From Anaerolineaceae bacterium UBA5224 (GTDB lineage: Bacteria; Chloroflexota; Anaerolineae; Anaerolineales; Anaerolineaceae): a stretch of 13,263 nucleotides of DNA. Under the pieces are notes generated by a model. The model saw only the letters and a program-made list of their open reading frames with translations. It was not told the DNA's origin and did no database searches. Below, piece by piece: positions 6,283-13,263 of the stretch. How positions within the stretch are numbered: the stretch's first letter is position 1; every line of letters begins with the position of its first letter. Location of the stretch: NCBI GenBank assembly GCA_002409365.1, contig DHUW01000085.1, forward strand, positions 795 to 14,057, in the 5' to 3' direction. The translations under genes were made by a program, and so were the position numbers.

Positions 6283-7328
6283 TATGAATCCTGTGAGATG
6301 ACACTGGACAACAAGCGTTCCCACTGAGGAAGGATGACGGTCCAATTATACTGCTCTGCTTTCCTCCTGGCATTTGCAGACAGGTGATTAGCGAATGAAG
6401 GATCGCGAAGGATCTTCGTAATAGCAGATGCCATAGCTTGGAAGTCCTTTGGTTCGACCAACATAGCCTCGACTCCATCGCTAGCCATGGAAGGAATGCC
6501 ACCTACATTGGTGGTTACAACGCAAAGACCATTAGCCATGGCTTCAAGAAGACTGCTTGGAGCATTGTCATAATTACTGGTATTGATAAAAATATCCGCC
6601 ATATTGAGCCAATGAGAAACTTTGTCGTGGGGGACATGACCTAATACTTGCAGTTTGGATCTGACACCCAACTCATCGGATAGCATTAAGACCTCTTCGA
6701 GACTGCCATCACCTTTGTCAGGACCTAACATATACAGATGGATCTGCGGGAATTCATTTTGGAGTTCATACAAGACCCGTACAGCCATGGACGGATTGTA
6801 GATTTGATGAAAAGCACGAACCCAAATCAATCGAGGAGCAGCCTCTTTTCTCTCACGGTAAATGGCCTCGGCAGTGTTAATGGGATTTGGGATCAAAATA
6901 ATATCTGGACGGATTTGAATAAAATCTGCTTGCAAATAGGCAGAAGGGGTAACAACTGCATCCGCACACATTAATACCTTGTTCACTGAGTCGTGGTGTT
7001 TATCTGCAAACTCAGGCAATCCTCCACCATGTAGGGTCAGTATGATTGGTTTTTTAAGCCATTTTAGTAAAATTGTCGAAAGTTGAGCAAAAATAAAGGC
7101 TTTGCCGCTGAATACATCAATGTGAGCTACCTGGTAAGAACGACGCTCACGCCAGATAGTGAGGAGCATGTCTACAAGGCGCAGAAGCTGGTGTTCCTCA
7201 TTGGAGGTGGTGATTACCGACCAGCCCGTCTCAGCGAGCTTTTCTGCCAAAAAGTGCCACACATTTTTATTGTGGCGGGGTGCGGGAAGAAAGTTACCGA
7301 TGAATAGCAGCCCTCCATTATTAAGCAT
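6282..7328 (-). CDS. GT4 family glycosyltransferase (DNxP subgroup)
   Basis: This is a GT-B retaining glycosyltransferase of 348 residues from the preferred start. The N-terminal Rossmann domain opens with LLFIGNFLPAP and carries LTLHGGGLP at 97-105. The C-terminal domain has WVRAFHQIYNP at about 169-178, DNAPSSLLEAMANG at 254-267 and TNVGGIP at 273-279. In the nucleotide-sugar binding E-x7-E motif the first Glu is Asp, as in a known subgroup with DNxP at this place. The frame could extend to 7433, but the ATG at 7326-7328 follows AGAGGA (7332-7337) and fits the start of a GT-B fold. It overlaps the polymerase stop by 8 bases (ATGCTTAA). It probably adds one sugar to the lipid-linked repeat unit at the cytoplasmic face; donor and linkage are unknown. 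Confidence 0.9.
   Translation of the reverse strand: MLNNGGLLFIGNFLPAPRHNKNVWHFLAEKLAETGWSVITTSNEEHQLLRLVDMLLTIWRERRSYQVAHIDVFSGKAFIFAQLSTILLKWLKKPIILTLHGGGLPEFADKHHDSVNKVLMCADAVVTPSAYLQADFIQIRPDIILIPNPINTAEAIYRERKEAAPRLIWVRAFHQIYNPSMAVRVLYELQNEFPQIHLYMLGPDKGDGSLEEVLMLSDELGVRSKLQVLGHVPHDKVSHWLNMADIFINTSNYDNAPSSLLEAMANGLCVVTTNVGGIPSMASDGVEAMLVEPKDFQAMASAITKILRDPSFANHLSANARRKAEQYNWTVILPQWERLLSSVISQDS
6289..6292 (-). promoter_or_regulatory. Ribosome binding site fixing the start of the CapK-like gene
   Basis: AGGA on the minus strand lies 6 bases before the ATG at 6280-6282. The longer reading frame to 6345 would add 21 residues that do not resemble the family N-terminus and would overlap the upstream gene by 64 bases. 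Confidence 0.5.
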
Positions 7329-8739
7329 CGGTCCTCTTTTGGTAGCGGTGAAATCTGTATAAAAGGGTAGAAGATCTGTCTTGTTGTGGAGGACCAAAAT
7401 CTTTGAGATCGAATGCAACAAAGGCAAATCCAAGCATAAACGGTATGGCTACAATACGCATAGCCGCATGTCCCATCTCAACAGCAGCCCAAGCGGCTGA
7501 AGCGACCAGCCATGCTTGAGCCATAGCTGAGGGTGTTTTGAACAGCGATCGCATTAGCATCACTACTATGATTAAGAGTCCTAGCGCCCCTAATATTCCA
7601 TGTTCAGCAAGAATGCGGCTGTACTCCGTATGAGCAGCCACACCTCCCATCACGGATCTTAACATCGAGGACATCCCGGGTCCAACGCCCACAAAGGGAT
7701 TAGCAAGAAAAAGATCGATATCTGATTGCGCCATTTTAATTCGACCGGTGGGATCTAGATCCGTAAATCTGGCAGAAAGAGCACCGCTGGTGAAGGCTTC
7801 CAATCGTGGGAAAATCACATATCCTACGGTAATGAGAATAATAAAAAGAACAAATAATGGTCGTACGATCTTACCGGGTCGGCGTAACAGAAAGATGAAA
7901 GCTGCCCCAAGAGCAACCACGAGGTTGATCAGACCCCCACGGGAGAAGGTCAGAAAGCTCTGGACTATCAGGAGCAAAGCAAGAATTAGAGCTATAGTGC
8001 GACCTTTAAACTTATTATCTTGGATGGTATAGAGGATAAGTAGCAATGCACCTAATCCCAACATTGCAGATACCTGGTTGGGGCCGAAACCGCCACTTGT
8101 AGCAAACACTGACTCACTACCAAATTCAATAGAGGTAGCCGTCAGCGTACTCCTCACTGCGAGAGTCAAAATACCGGTTATGGGATATACAGCTGTCCAG
8201 ATCGTTTTCTTCAGCGCTTTCTGGTTTAATGTGACCTGAGAAAAGAACAGCACACAAATAAAAACTGCTAGTGGACCGGACATATTGAAACTGAGAGAAT
8301 CGCGGAAATTGTTAGTAAAGCCAAGTGCATCGAAAGTCAGATAGACAGAAGGTAGAAACAAAAGAAAAGAAAGCGCAGGCCAGAAAAAATTATTAAGAGG
8401 CTTCTTTTGCCTGATTAAAGCAACCATGAATATGAAGATTATTGCATACTTGCCAAATTCCCAAAAGATGCCCGCTTTTGTCATTCGCCAAAAAACTTCA
8501 GCTCCCATTATATAAGCAGCATAGGGCACGACCTCAGCAAGATCTTCAGTAGTTAAGGCTTTATAGAGCCCCAAGGCAAGTATCAGGATTGCATGCATGG
8601 TCGAAAAAAAACGAACTTCACGAAAAAGAAGCGCCAAACCAACATGGAGCAAGAGCATCACCACCACATTACCAAGGCCATTCTGTTCCACCGGTTCAGT
8701 TGAGTTTTGTGACCTACTTTTATACAAGGCTAACCGCAT
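7321..8739 (-). CDS. O-antigen polymerase/ligase family membrane protein (Wzy/WaaL-like, Wzy_C)
   Basis: This 472-residue protein is almost wholly hydrophobic, with about 12 to 14 membrane helices between residues 22 and 445. A large external loop at about 311-372 is followed by more helices. Family signatures are TFSRGGL at 264-270, NPFVGVGPG at 347-355 and AHTEYSRILAEHG at 369-381, where a conserved His is expected to take part in catalysis. Such proteins use undecaprenyl-diphosphate-linked oligosaccharide on the outer face of the inner membrane, either polymerising repeat units (Wzy) or ligating glycan to an acceptor (WaaL). The sequence alone does not separate these roles; its place among glycosyltransferases and an initiating enzyme favours Wzy. 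The ATG lies 4 bases after the upstream stop. The C-terminal tail (450-472) is polar and cytoplasmic-like. Confidence 0.9.
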   Translation of the reverse strand: MRLALYKSRSQNSTEPVEQNGLGNVVVMLLLHVGLALLFREVRFFSTMHAILILALGLYKALTTEDLAEVVPYAAYIMGAEVFWRMTKAGIFWEFGKYAIIFIFMVALIRQKKPLNNFFWPALSFLLFLPSVYLTFDALGFTNNFRDSLSFNMSGPLAVFICVLFFSQVTLNQKALKKTIWTAVYPITGILTLAVRSTLTATSIEFGSESVFATSGGFGPNQVSAMLGLGALLLILYTIQDNKFKGRTIALILALLLIVQSFLTFSRGGLINLVVALGAAFIFLLRRPGKIVRPLFVLFIILITVGYVIFPRLEAFTSGALSARFTDLDPTGRIKMAQSDIDLFLANPFVGVGPGMSSMLRSVMGGVAAHTEYSRILAEHGILGALGLLIIVVMLMRSLFKTPSAMAQAWLVASAAWAAVEMGHAAMRIVAIPFMLGFAFVAFDLKDFGPPQQDRSSTLLYRFHRYQKRTDA

Positions 8740-8743
8740 CTAA

Positions 8744-9898
8744 TTATTTTCCCAATTCTATCTTCCATGCATTGTTAAAGAATTTGCACACAGCATTCAA
8801 ATAATATTCATAAGTAAAAGATTCTGCAGCGATTACGCCATTTTGACTTTCTCTTTTCCACTTTAAAGGGTCTTCAACATAACTGATAATGGTTCTGGCA
8901 AAAGAATTTATGTCATTAGAAGGTATAGCTAAACCAGATTTTGCATTTGAGAGTATCGAAGGAATACTGGAAATATCAGATGCCAAGGGAACCACGCCAT
9001 AAGCCATAGCCTCGCTGAGCACCTTAGGCCACCCCTCTGAAGTTGAGGGAAGGAGAATGAAATGGGCATCTTTGTAGTATTTATTGATTTCCAGACGGTT
9101 TTTCCAACCTAGAAATGATACCTGATCAGACAAACCTCGTTCTACTGCTGCTTGTTCAAAAATTTCTCTATTCGGCCCATCACCAATCACGTCCAAATGG
9201 AAAGCAATCCCTTTCCCTAATAGTTGAGCAGCAATTTCCAATATCCTCCCAACACCTTTTGCCTCGTCGGCCCTGCCAACAAAAACGAACTTGAGAGGAA
9301 AAGAAAGGTCTTTCTCCGCAGCTTCTTGTTTAGCATGAAACCATTCTATTTGTGAAAAGGAGGGATTGTTGAATGTAATTATATGAGCGGGTTGGTGTAG
9401 CCAAGTACCATTGACTGTAACAATACCTCGGTGGAAATTATGCCCTAACCAGAAACGTTGCATTCTGTATGACCAAAATTCTTTATTACTTGGCTTCCAG
9501 TTGCCTGCATATTTTACCCAGCTCGGCTTTCCCCGTCCCCAAAGTTTCTGGGCAAAAAGAGCAATTAAGCTTATCCCAGCGGGGCAACGGATGTGTATTG
9601 CATCAGCAGAATTGATCTCATGTCGCATTGCCTTCAACCAGACTGGAACCGCTCCAAAAATAGACAACTTATCCTTAAAACCATCTCCTCCTGCGGGTTT
9701 CACAGGGATGAACTTGATCTTTTTACTGGAATAAGGGAGCGAACTCTCAGGGGGAGGCCCAGTATACAAAGGCGCAAGGTGGACAAGCTCATCGAACAAA
9801 CCGGCCAGGTGGTCCAGCTCCCGAATAGTAGAGCCCCAACCTGAGATAACTCCTTGATATTCATAATGTGGTGTATGTGAAATCACCAATAAACGCAT
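8744..9898 (-). CDS. GT4 family glycosyltransferase
   Basis: This is a 384-residue GT-B glycosyltransferase. The N-terminal domain begins RLLVISHTPHYEY and has a TVNGTW segment at 161-166. The C-terminal Glycos_transf_1 domain shows VFVGRADEAKGV at 205-216, VIGDGP at 237-242 and SEGWPKVLSEAMAYG at 287-301, which contains a complete E-x7-E donor-binding motif. There is no signal peptide or clear membrane helix, so it should act at the cytoplasmic membrane surface on a lipid-linked acceptor. The frame can be extended to a TTG at 9911-9913, but the ATG at 9896-9898, one base after the stop of the preceding gene, is the natural start. No strong Shine-Dalgarno is seen, which suggests translation by re-initiation. 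The sugar donor is unknown. Confidence 0.9.
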   Translation of the reverse strand: MRLLVISHTPHYEYQGVISGWGSTIRELDHLAGLFDELVHLAPLYTGPPPESSLPYSSKKIKFIPVKPAGGDGFKDKLSIFGAVPVWLKAMRHEINSADAIHIRCPAGISLIALFAQKLWGRGKPSWVKYAGNWKPSNKEFWSYRMQRFWLGHNFHRGIVTVNGTWLHQPAHIITFNNPSFSQIEWFHAKQEAAEKDLSFPLKFVFVGRADEAKGVGRILEIAAQLLGKGIAFHLDVIGDGPNREIFEQAAVERGLSDQVSFLGWKNRLEINKYYKDAHFILLPSTSEGWPKVLSEAMAYGVVPLASDISSIPSILSNAKSGLAIPSNDINSFARTIISYVEDPLKWKRESQNGVIAAESFTYEYYLNAVCKFFNNAWKIELGK

Positions 9899-9899
9899 C

Positions 9900-11054
9900 T
9901 CAGTCTTCACCAAGAATTTCTTCGAAGTATCTCAGATAGGATGCTCCAACTTGATCCCACGTTTGGTGTGTAATGGCATTCTTATAGGCAGCCCCAGAGA
10001 GTACGCTCAATAATTCTGGGGATTCAATCAGGTTGGTAACTGCGTCTGCGATTTGCTCAAACTGGCCCTGAGGTACCAGAAGCCCAGTCAGACCGCCTTG
10101 GACAGCCTCAGCCAGACCTGAATTATCCGTGACAACACTGGTTTTTCCGCATAATGCAGCTTCATTTACCGCAATGCCATATCCTTCAAAGTCGCCATTA
10201 GTTAGTTGCTGGCTGGTCATGAGAAACAAGTCACACGCATTATAGATATTGAGTAAAGTAGGTTGATCCACGCGTCCCCAAAAACGGATATTAGCAGATA
10301 CCCCTAACTCCTCTGCAAGCTGCTCCAACTTCTGTTGCTCGGAAGGCAGACCAGCCATCCAGTAAACCAAATCTGTATGTCTTCGAACAATTGCCGGAAG
10401 CGCTCGAATGACCCATTCCTGCCCCTTACGAGGTGTAACATTTCCAACGGTCAGCAAAACAAATTTCCCTATCACGTCTTCCTGCTCACGGAAGCTATCA
10501 ATAGTTTCAGGCGGGAGGGGATGGAAGAATTCCGCATCTGCCCCATTGGAAATTACCCTTATTTCCGGTTTTGAGATACCAAGGGATAATATTCTGGACC
10601 GTGTATACTTGCTGACTGCAACAACAGCATTGGCCTGGTTACAGGTCAATCGAGTTAAAAAAGCATTTATCCCTGATTCTGCGCCAAACTCAGTGCCGTG
10701 TCCAACCACTACCCAGGGAATATGATTTCTTCTCATAACAACAGCACTCATCCAAATCATACGCCCACCCGACACCAAGACTATGTCAGGTTGAAAATGA
10801 TCCAGCGCACTTTTCAAAGCTTTGGCACGATCTCGAACCTTAGTAACGGCGCTTCCTTCAGTCGAAAAGGTAACGATTTCAAAATTCTGTTGTTGATTAA
10901 ATGCTTCCCGTTCAGCATCAGATTCATAAGCTTGCGGTGTTAAAACCAGAGCTGGATGCCTTTGTCCCGAAAAATATTTGGCTAACTGATGTGCATGAGT
11001 ACCTATCCCTCCAGGACCGGGTGGAAACTCAGAGCTCAGAATCAGTATGCGCAT
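9900..11054 (-). CDS. GT4 family glycosyltransferase
   Basis: This 384-residue GT-B enzyme has the glycine-rich acceptor-side loop SEFPPGPGGIGTH at 8-20, VISNGAD at 167-173, VGNVTPRKG at 203-211, and the E-x7-E motif in EGYGIAVNEAALCG at 290-303. These mark a retaining transferase that uses an NDP-hexose; the PPGPGGIGTH form occurs in mannosyl- and glucosyltransferases such as the PimB-like group, though specificity cannot be assigned. Its ATG overlaps the upstream stop by one base (TAATG), with AGGAAG (11062-11067) 7 bases before it. It is cytoplasmic or peripheral to the membrane and lies between a GT2 and another GT4 gene, so it likely adds one residue of the repeat unit. Confidence 0.92.
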   Translation of the reverse strand: MRILILSSEFPPGPGGIGTHAHQLAKYFSGQRHPALVLTPQAYESDAEREAFNQQQNFEIVTFSTEGSAVTKVRDRAKALKSALDHFQPDIVLVSGGRMIWMSAVVMRRNHIPWVVVGHGTEFGAESGINAFLTRLTCNQANAVVAVSKYTRSRILSLGISKPEIRVISNGADAEFFHPLPPETIDSFREQEDVIGKFVLLTVGNVTPRKGQEWVIRALPAIVRRHTDLVYWMAGLPSEQQKLEQLAEELGVSANIRFWGRVDQPTLLNIYNACDLFLMTSQQLTNGDFEGYGIAVNEAALCGKTSVVTDNSGLAEAVQGGLTGLLVPQGQFEQIADAVTNLIESPELLSVLSGAAYKNAITHQTWDQVGASYLRYFEEILGED

Positions 11055-12688
11055 TAAGAATCTTCCTGTTGTAATTGAGGAATCTCGGGGTATATCACCA
11101 GCATTCGCTCCGCGGTTTTTGTTCGTTGTCTGAGAAGGTGGATGTTTTTAGGCAGTAGAAGGATTGCAATCAAGACCTTTAGGAAGCGCTTAAGAATGGA
11201 ACCTTTTACACTGAAGGTTCCTATCAGGTCAATCCAGAGCCGCTCACGCACCTGTCGGTCACTGAAGTATCGTTTACTCAAGTAGAGGTCCGAAACACTG
11301 GGCAGCTCCTGCTTGAATAATTGAGTGCGGGATGCGGCATAAGTATTGACCCGTGCTTTATGCTCCCGAAGCCCTCCCATTGGAGCGTGGTGATGCACAA
11401 CTTTGACATCAGGGTTTAGTACCATGAGTTCGCCCTGGAGATAGAGCCGCATACCCAAGTCATGGTCAGCTCGCTGTCCATGATCATATGCAAGATCAAA
11501 TAATCCCGATTTATGCAAAACATCTTTGCGGATCAAGGTATTGTTGGTTGGAAAAACGTTACTGATCCGGACAAAACTAAAACCTTTGGGCAGATCGCCG
11601 ATAGCGGGTTCGATTGCCACTCCATTAGTAATAGTAGTTTGAAAACGAGCAAGAGTTTCCAGATGTTTTTCAATGAGATCTGGTTGAATTTCATCATCAT
11701 CATCCACAAACAAAATAAAATCTCCCTGAGCTTGTAGCAATCCGAAGTTTCGTGATGAACATTGCCCGGGTGTGTCCAGAAAAAACCACCTTAAAGGCAG
11801 GTCGGAGAATTCATTTTGTAGACCCGATTCCCTCTGATCTTCCGGAGTCTGGTCAATAACCAGGACCTCGAAAGGCGGTATGATTTGCCGGCGCAGCTGA
11901 TCCAGCAATACCCGCAAATAGGGGTAACGCTTCAGTGTTGGGACCAGTACGCTGACCTTGCCAGTTACAGAGTCATTCTCAGGCAAGAAGTGTTGCCGAT
12001 AGAACGATGGGTATTGATGAACCTTCTGTGCACTCACTTTACACCAGGCTTTATAGAGTTCGCCTAGGCGAGCAAACCGGGTCAACGCAGCGCGGAGAAA
12101 TGCCCATCGAACCCAACGCCGACCAAAACCATACCTGATAAAGAGCAATTCATCACTTAATGGTATTTTTAGGTCAGGAACTTGTTGCTGTTCCTGGATA
12201 AGCGCTGGCACATGCCGAACGAAAGCCCCCTGGCGAATATATCTCAACCCCAGATCAAGCCCAGCTACATCCAGCGAATCATACTCTGCTCTGGGCCCGC
12301 CCAGCTGTCGCAATACACCCGAACGAATAAGGCATGCCCGCAATGAAAGCCGCCAGGAAGTTGCCTCGATGCTGCTATCAGGATCACGATTAAGCATCCA
12401 GGTCGGGCTGACATAATCGATTATTTCAGGCTTGCCAGATAAACCAAGTTTGAGACCCGCATGCCAAACTTCCGATGTTGAACTGAGCAGCTGTTCTACA
12501 AGGTCCTTGGGAGGTAAGGGAAAGCTCGCGTCCCAAAAAAGCAGCGCGTCTGCGTTGGTTTTTAAAAGGTGCTTTTGGATCATGGAACTTAAGGCCGCGG
12601 GGTTTGAAGAGCAAAAGACCACCTCGCCCATGGACCATGCCTGGAAGCTCTCAGAATCACCAATCAGGAAAAGATCAATGACACTCAC
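11054..12688 (-). CDS. GT2 glycosyltransferase with an additional degenerate GT2-like N-terminal half
   Basis: From the preferred GTG start this is 544 residues, about twice a single GT2 domain. Residues 244-461 form a full GT-A domain: SVLVPTLKR near 246-254, VIDQTPED at 277-284, the metal-binding VDDDD at 328-332 and RADHDLGMRL at 406-415. Residues 1-165 look like a second, worn GT2 domain lacking the usual first strand and loop: LLFWDASFPLPP (49-60) stands where a DxD would be, and a later stretch (about 115-155) with ACLIRSG and LDLGLRYIRQG resembles the second half of GT2 enzymes. A hydrophobic patch at 502-513 may touch the membrane. The GTG at 12686-12688 follows AGGA by 7 bases and overlaps the upstream stop (GTGA); an ATG at 12713-12715 would add nine residues. 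The first half may bind rather than catalyse. Confidence 0.88.
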   Translation of the reverse strand: MSVIDLFLIGDSESFQAWSMGEVVFCSSNPAALSSMIQKHLLKTNADALLFWDASFPLPPKDLVEQLLSSTSEVWHAGLKLGLSGKPEIIDYVSPTWMLNRDPDSSIEATSWRLSLRACLIRSGVLRQLGGPRAEYDSLDVAGLDLGLRYIRQGAFVRHVPALIQEQQQVPDLKIPLSDELLFIRYGFGRRWVRWAFLRAALTRFARLGELYKAWCKVSAQKVHQYPSFYRQHFLPENDSVTGKVSVLVPTLKRYPYLRVLLDQLRRQIIPPFEVLVIDQTPEDQRESGLQNEFSDLPLRWFFLDTPGQCSSRNFGLLQAQGDFILFVDDDDEIQPDLIEKHLETLARFQTTITNGVAIEPAIGDLPKGFSFVRISNVFPTNNTLIRKDVLHKSGLFDLAYDHGQRADHDLGMRLYLQGELMVLNPDVKVVHHHAPMGGLREHKARVNTYAASRTQLFKQELPSVSDLYLSKRYFSDRQVRERLWIDLIGTFSVKGSILKRFLKVLIAILLLPKNIHLLRQRTKTAERMLVIYPEIPQLQQEDS

Positions 12689-13263
12689 CGCAACGTCCTG
12701 TAAAATTCTTCCCATGCGTCCAATTGATTTTCGATGTTGAACAAGCTTCTGACTCGGTCCATTCCGGCCAGACCAAAGGTGTTTCGCATGTCAGGGTTAT
12801 TCGCTAGCAAAGCCAATTTTTCGGCTAAAGCCTTCGGATTACGTCTTGGAACAACGAAACCAGTGACACCATCAGCCACATTTTCAGCTAATCCATCTGC
12901 GTCTGATGTCACCACAGGCAATCCCATTGCCTGTGCTTCAATCACTGCGTTACAAAAGCCCTCTGAAACAGCTGAGTGAAGAAAAACATCCGCCCATTCC
13001 AAGTGTTGGACCACTCGGTCGTGAGAGAGCGCACCGAGGATTTGAACATTTTCCTTGATACCCAGTTGGTGGCACGCGAACTCGAGAGCAGTGCGATGTT
13101 CACCCTCTCCAATAATGCGATACTCGAAGGTAACGCCTTGATCCTGAAGCATTTTCATAGCACTCAGAGCGAATTCATATCCTTTTTTCCATTCCAATCT
13201 GCCAACGCTCAATATTTTGAGAGGTTTTTCCCTGGTTCCAAGAACTTCATACGAAGATCGCTC
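12685..13263 (-). CDS. GT4 family glycosyltransferase, C-terminal half only (5' end beyond window)
   Basis: The frame is open to the window edge, so only the last 192 residues are present. This is the C-terminal donor-binding domain of a GT-B enzyme: SVGRLEWKKG at 19-28 of the fragment, IIGEGEH at 50-56 and the complete E-x7-E motif in SEGFCNAVIEAQAMG at 100-114, followed by a Gly-Leu-Ala-Glu-Asn loop. The SVGRL...KKG and AVSEG pattern resembles the group that includes AmsK/WcaL-type exopolysaccharide transferases. A TTG at 13210-13212 is not a real start because coding sequence continues upstream of it in the same frame. The stop overlaps the start of the two-domain GT2 gene, so it belongs to the same operon. 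Donor and linkage are unknown. Confidence 0.9.
   Translation of the reverse strand, partial: ERSSYEVLGTREKPLKILSVGRLEWKKGYEFALSAMKMLQDQGVTFEYRIIGEGEHRTALEFACHQLGIKENVQILGALSHDRVVQHLEWADVFLHSAVSEGFCNAVIEAQAMGLPVVTSDADGLAENVADGVTGFVVPRRNPKALAEKLALLANNPDMRNTFGLAGMDRVRSLFNIENQLDAWEEFYRTLR
12696..12699 (-). promoter_or_regulatory. Ribosome binding site favouring a GTG start for the two-domain GT2 gene
   Basis: AGGA on the minus strand lies 7 bases before GTG at 12686-12688. The resulting GTGA overlap with the preceding stop matches the junction style of the rest of the cluster. The alternative ATG at 12713-12715 has only a weak GGA 3 bases upstream. Confidence 0.4.

Noticed and set aside
6283..6345. 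Extended N-terminus for the CapK-like gene starting at 6345
   Set aside because: The 21 extra residues do not resemble the family and the ATG at 6282 has a well-placed ribosome site and a TAATG junction.
7329..7433. Extended N-terminus for the GT4 gene starting at 7433
   Set aside because: The added 35 residues overlap the C-terminal coding part of the polymerase gene, do not look like a GT-B start, and a better ATG with AGAGGA follows.

Overview
The window is an internal segment of a bacterial surface-polysaccharide (capsule, O-antigen or exopolysaccharide) biosynthesis locus. Twelve protein genes, all on the minus strand, fill almost the whole sequence, so transcription runs from the right-hand end towards position 1. 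The two outermost genes are cut by the window edges. I see no tRNA, rRNA, CRISPR array, insertion sequence or phage gene. Base composition looks mid-range (about mid-40s percent GC by eye, not calculated). Host identity cannot be fixed from this. The protein style reminds me of uncultured or anaerobic Chloroflexota (Anaerolineae-like), but that is a weak guess.

In transcription order, the first block (13263 to 3195) holds: the C-terminal half of a GT4 glycosyltransferase; a GT2 glycosyltransferase with an extra degenerate GT2-like N-terminal half; two GT4 glycosyltransferases; a polytopic O-antigen polymerase/ligase-family protein; another GT4 glycosyltransferase; a CapK/PaaK-like adenylate-forming enzyme; an ExoA-like membrane-anchored GT2 glycosyltransferase; and a class I SAM methyltransferase. 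Stops and starts in this block overlap by 1 to 8 bases (TAATG, ATGA, GTGA and ATGCTTAA junctions) or lie 1 to 4 bases apart, which implies one operon with translational coupling.

A 149-base AT-rich gap (3046 to 3194) is the only real break and holds a plausible promoter. It precedes a second block: a polyprenyl-phosphate glycosylphosphotransferase with its domains in the reverse of the usual order, a LegB-family NAD-dependent 4,6-dehydratase, and a sugar-1-phosphate nucleotidyltransferase that runs off the left edge.

Together these genes suggest the following route. The nucleotidyltransferase and dehydratase make an activated deoxy or amino sugar. The glycosylphosphotransferase loads the first sugar phosphate on undecaprenyl phosphate. 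Six glycosyltransferases extend the repeat unit. The methyltransferase and perhaps the CapK-like enzyme decorate it. The Wzy/WaaL-type protein polymerises or ligates it. A flippase and chain-length/export genes are not in the window. The most unusual element is the reordered glycosylphosphotransferase at 1516-3045.
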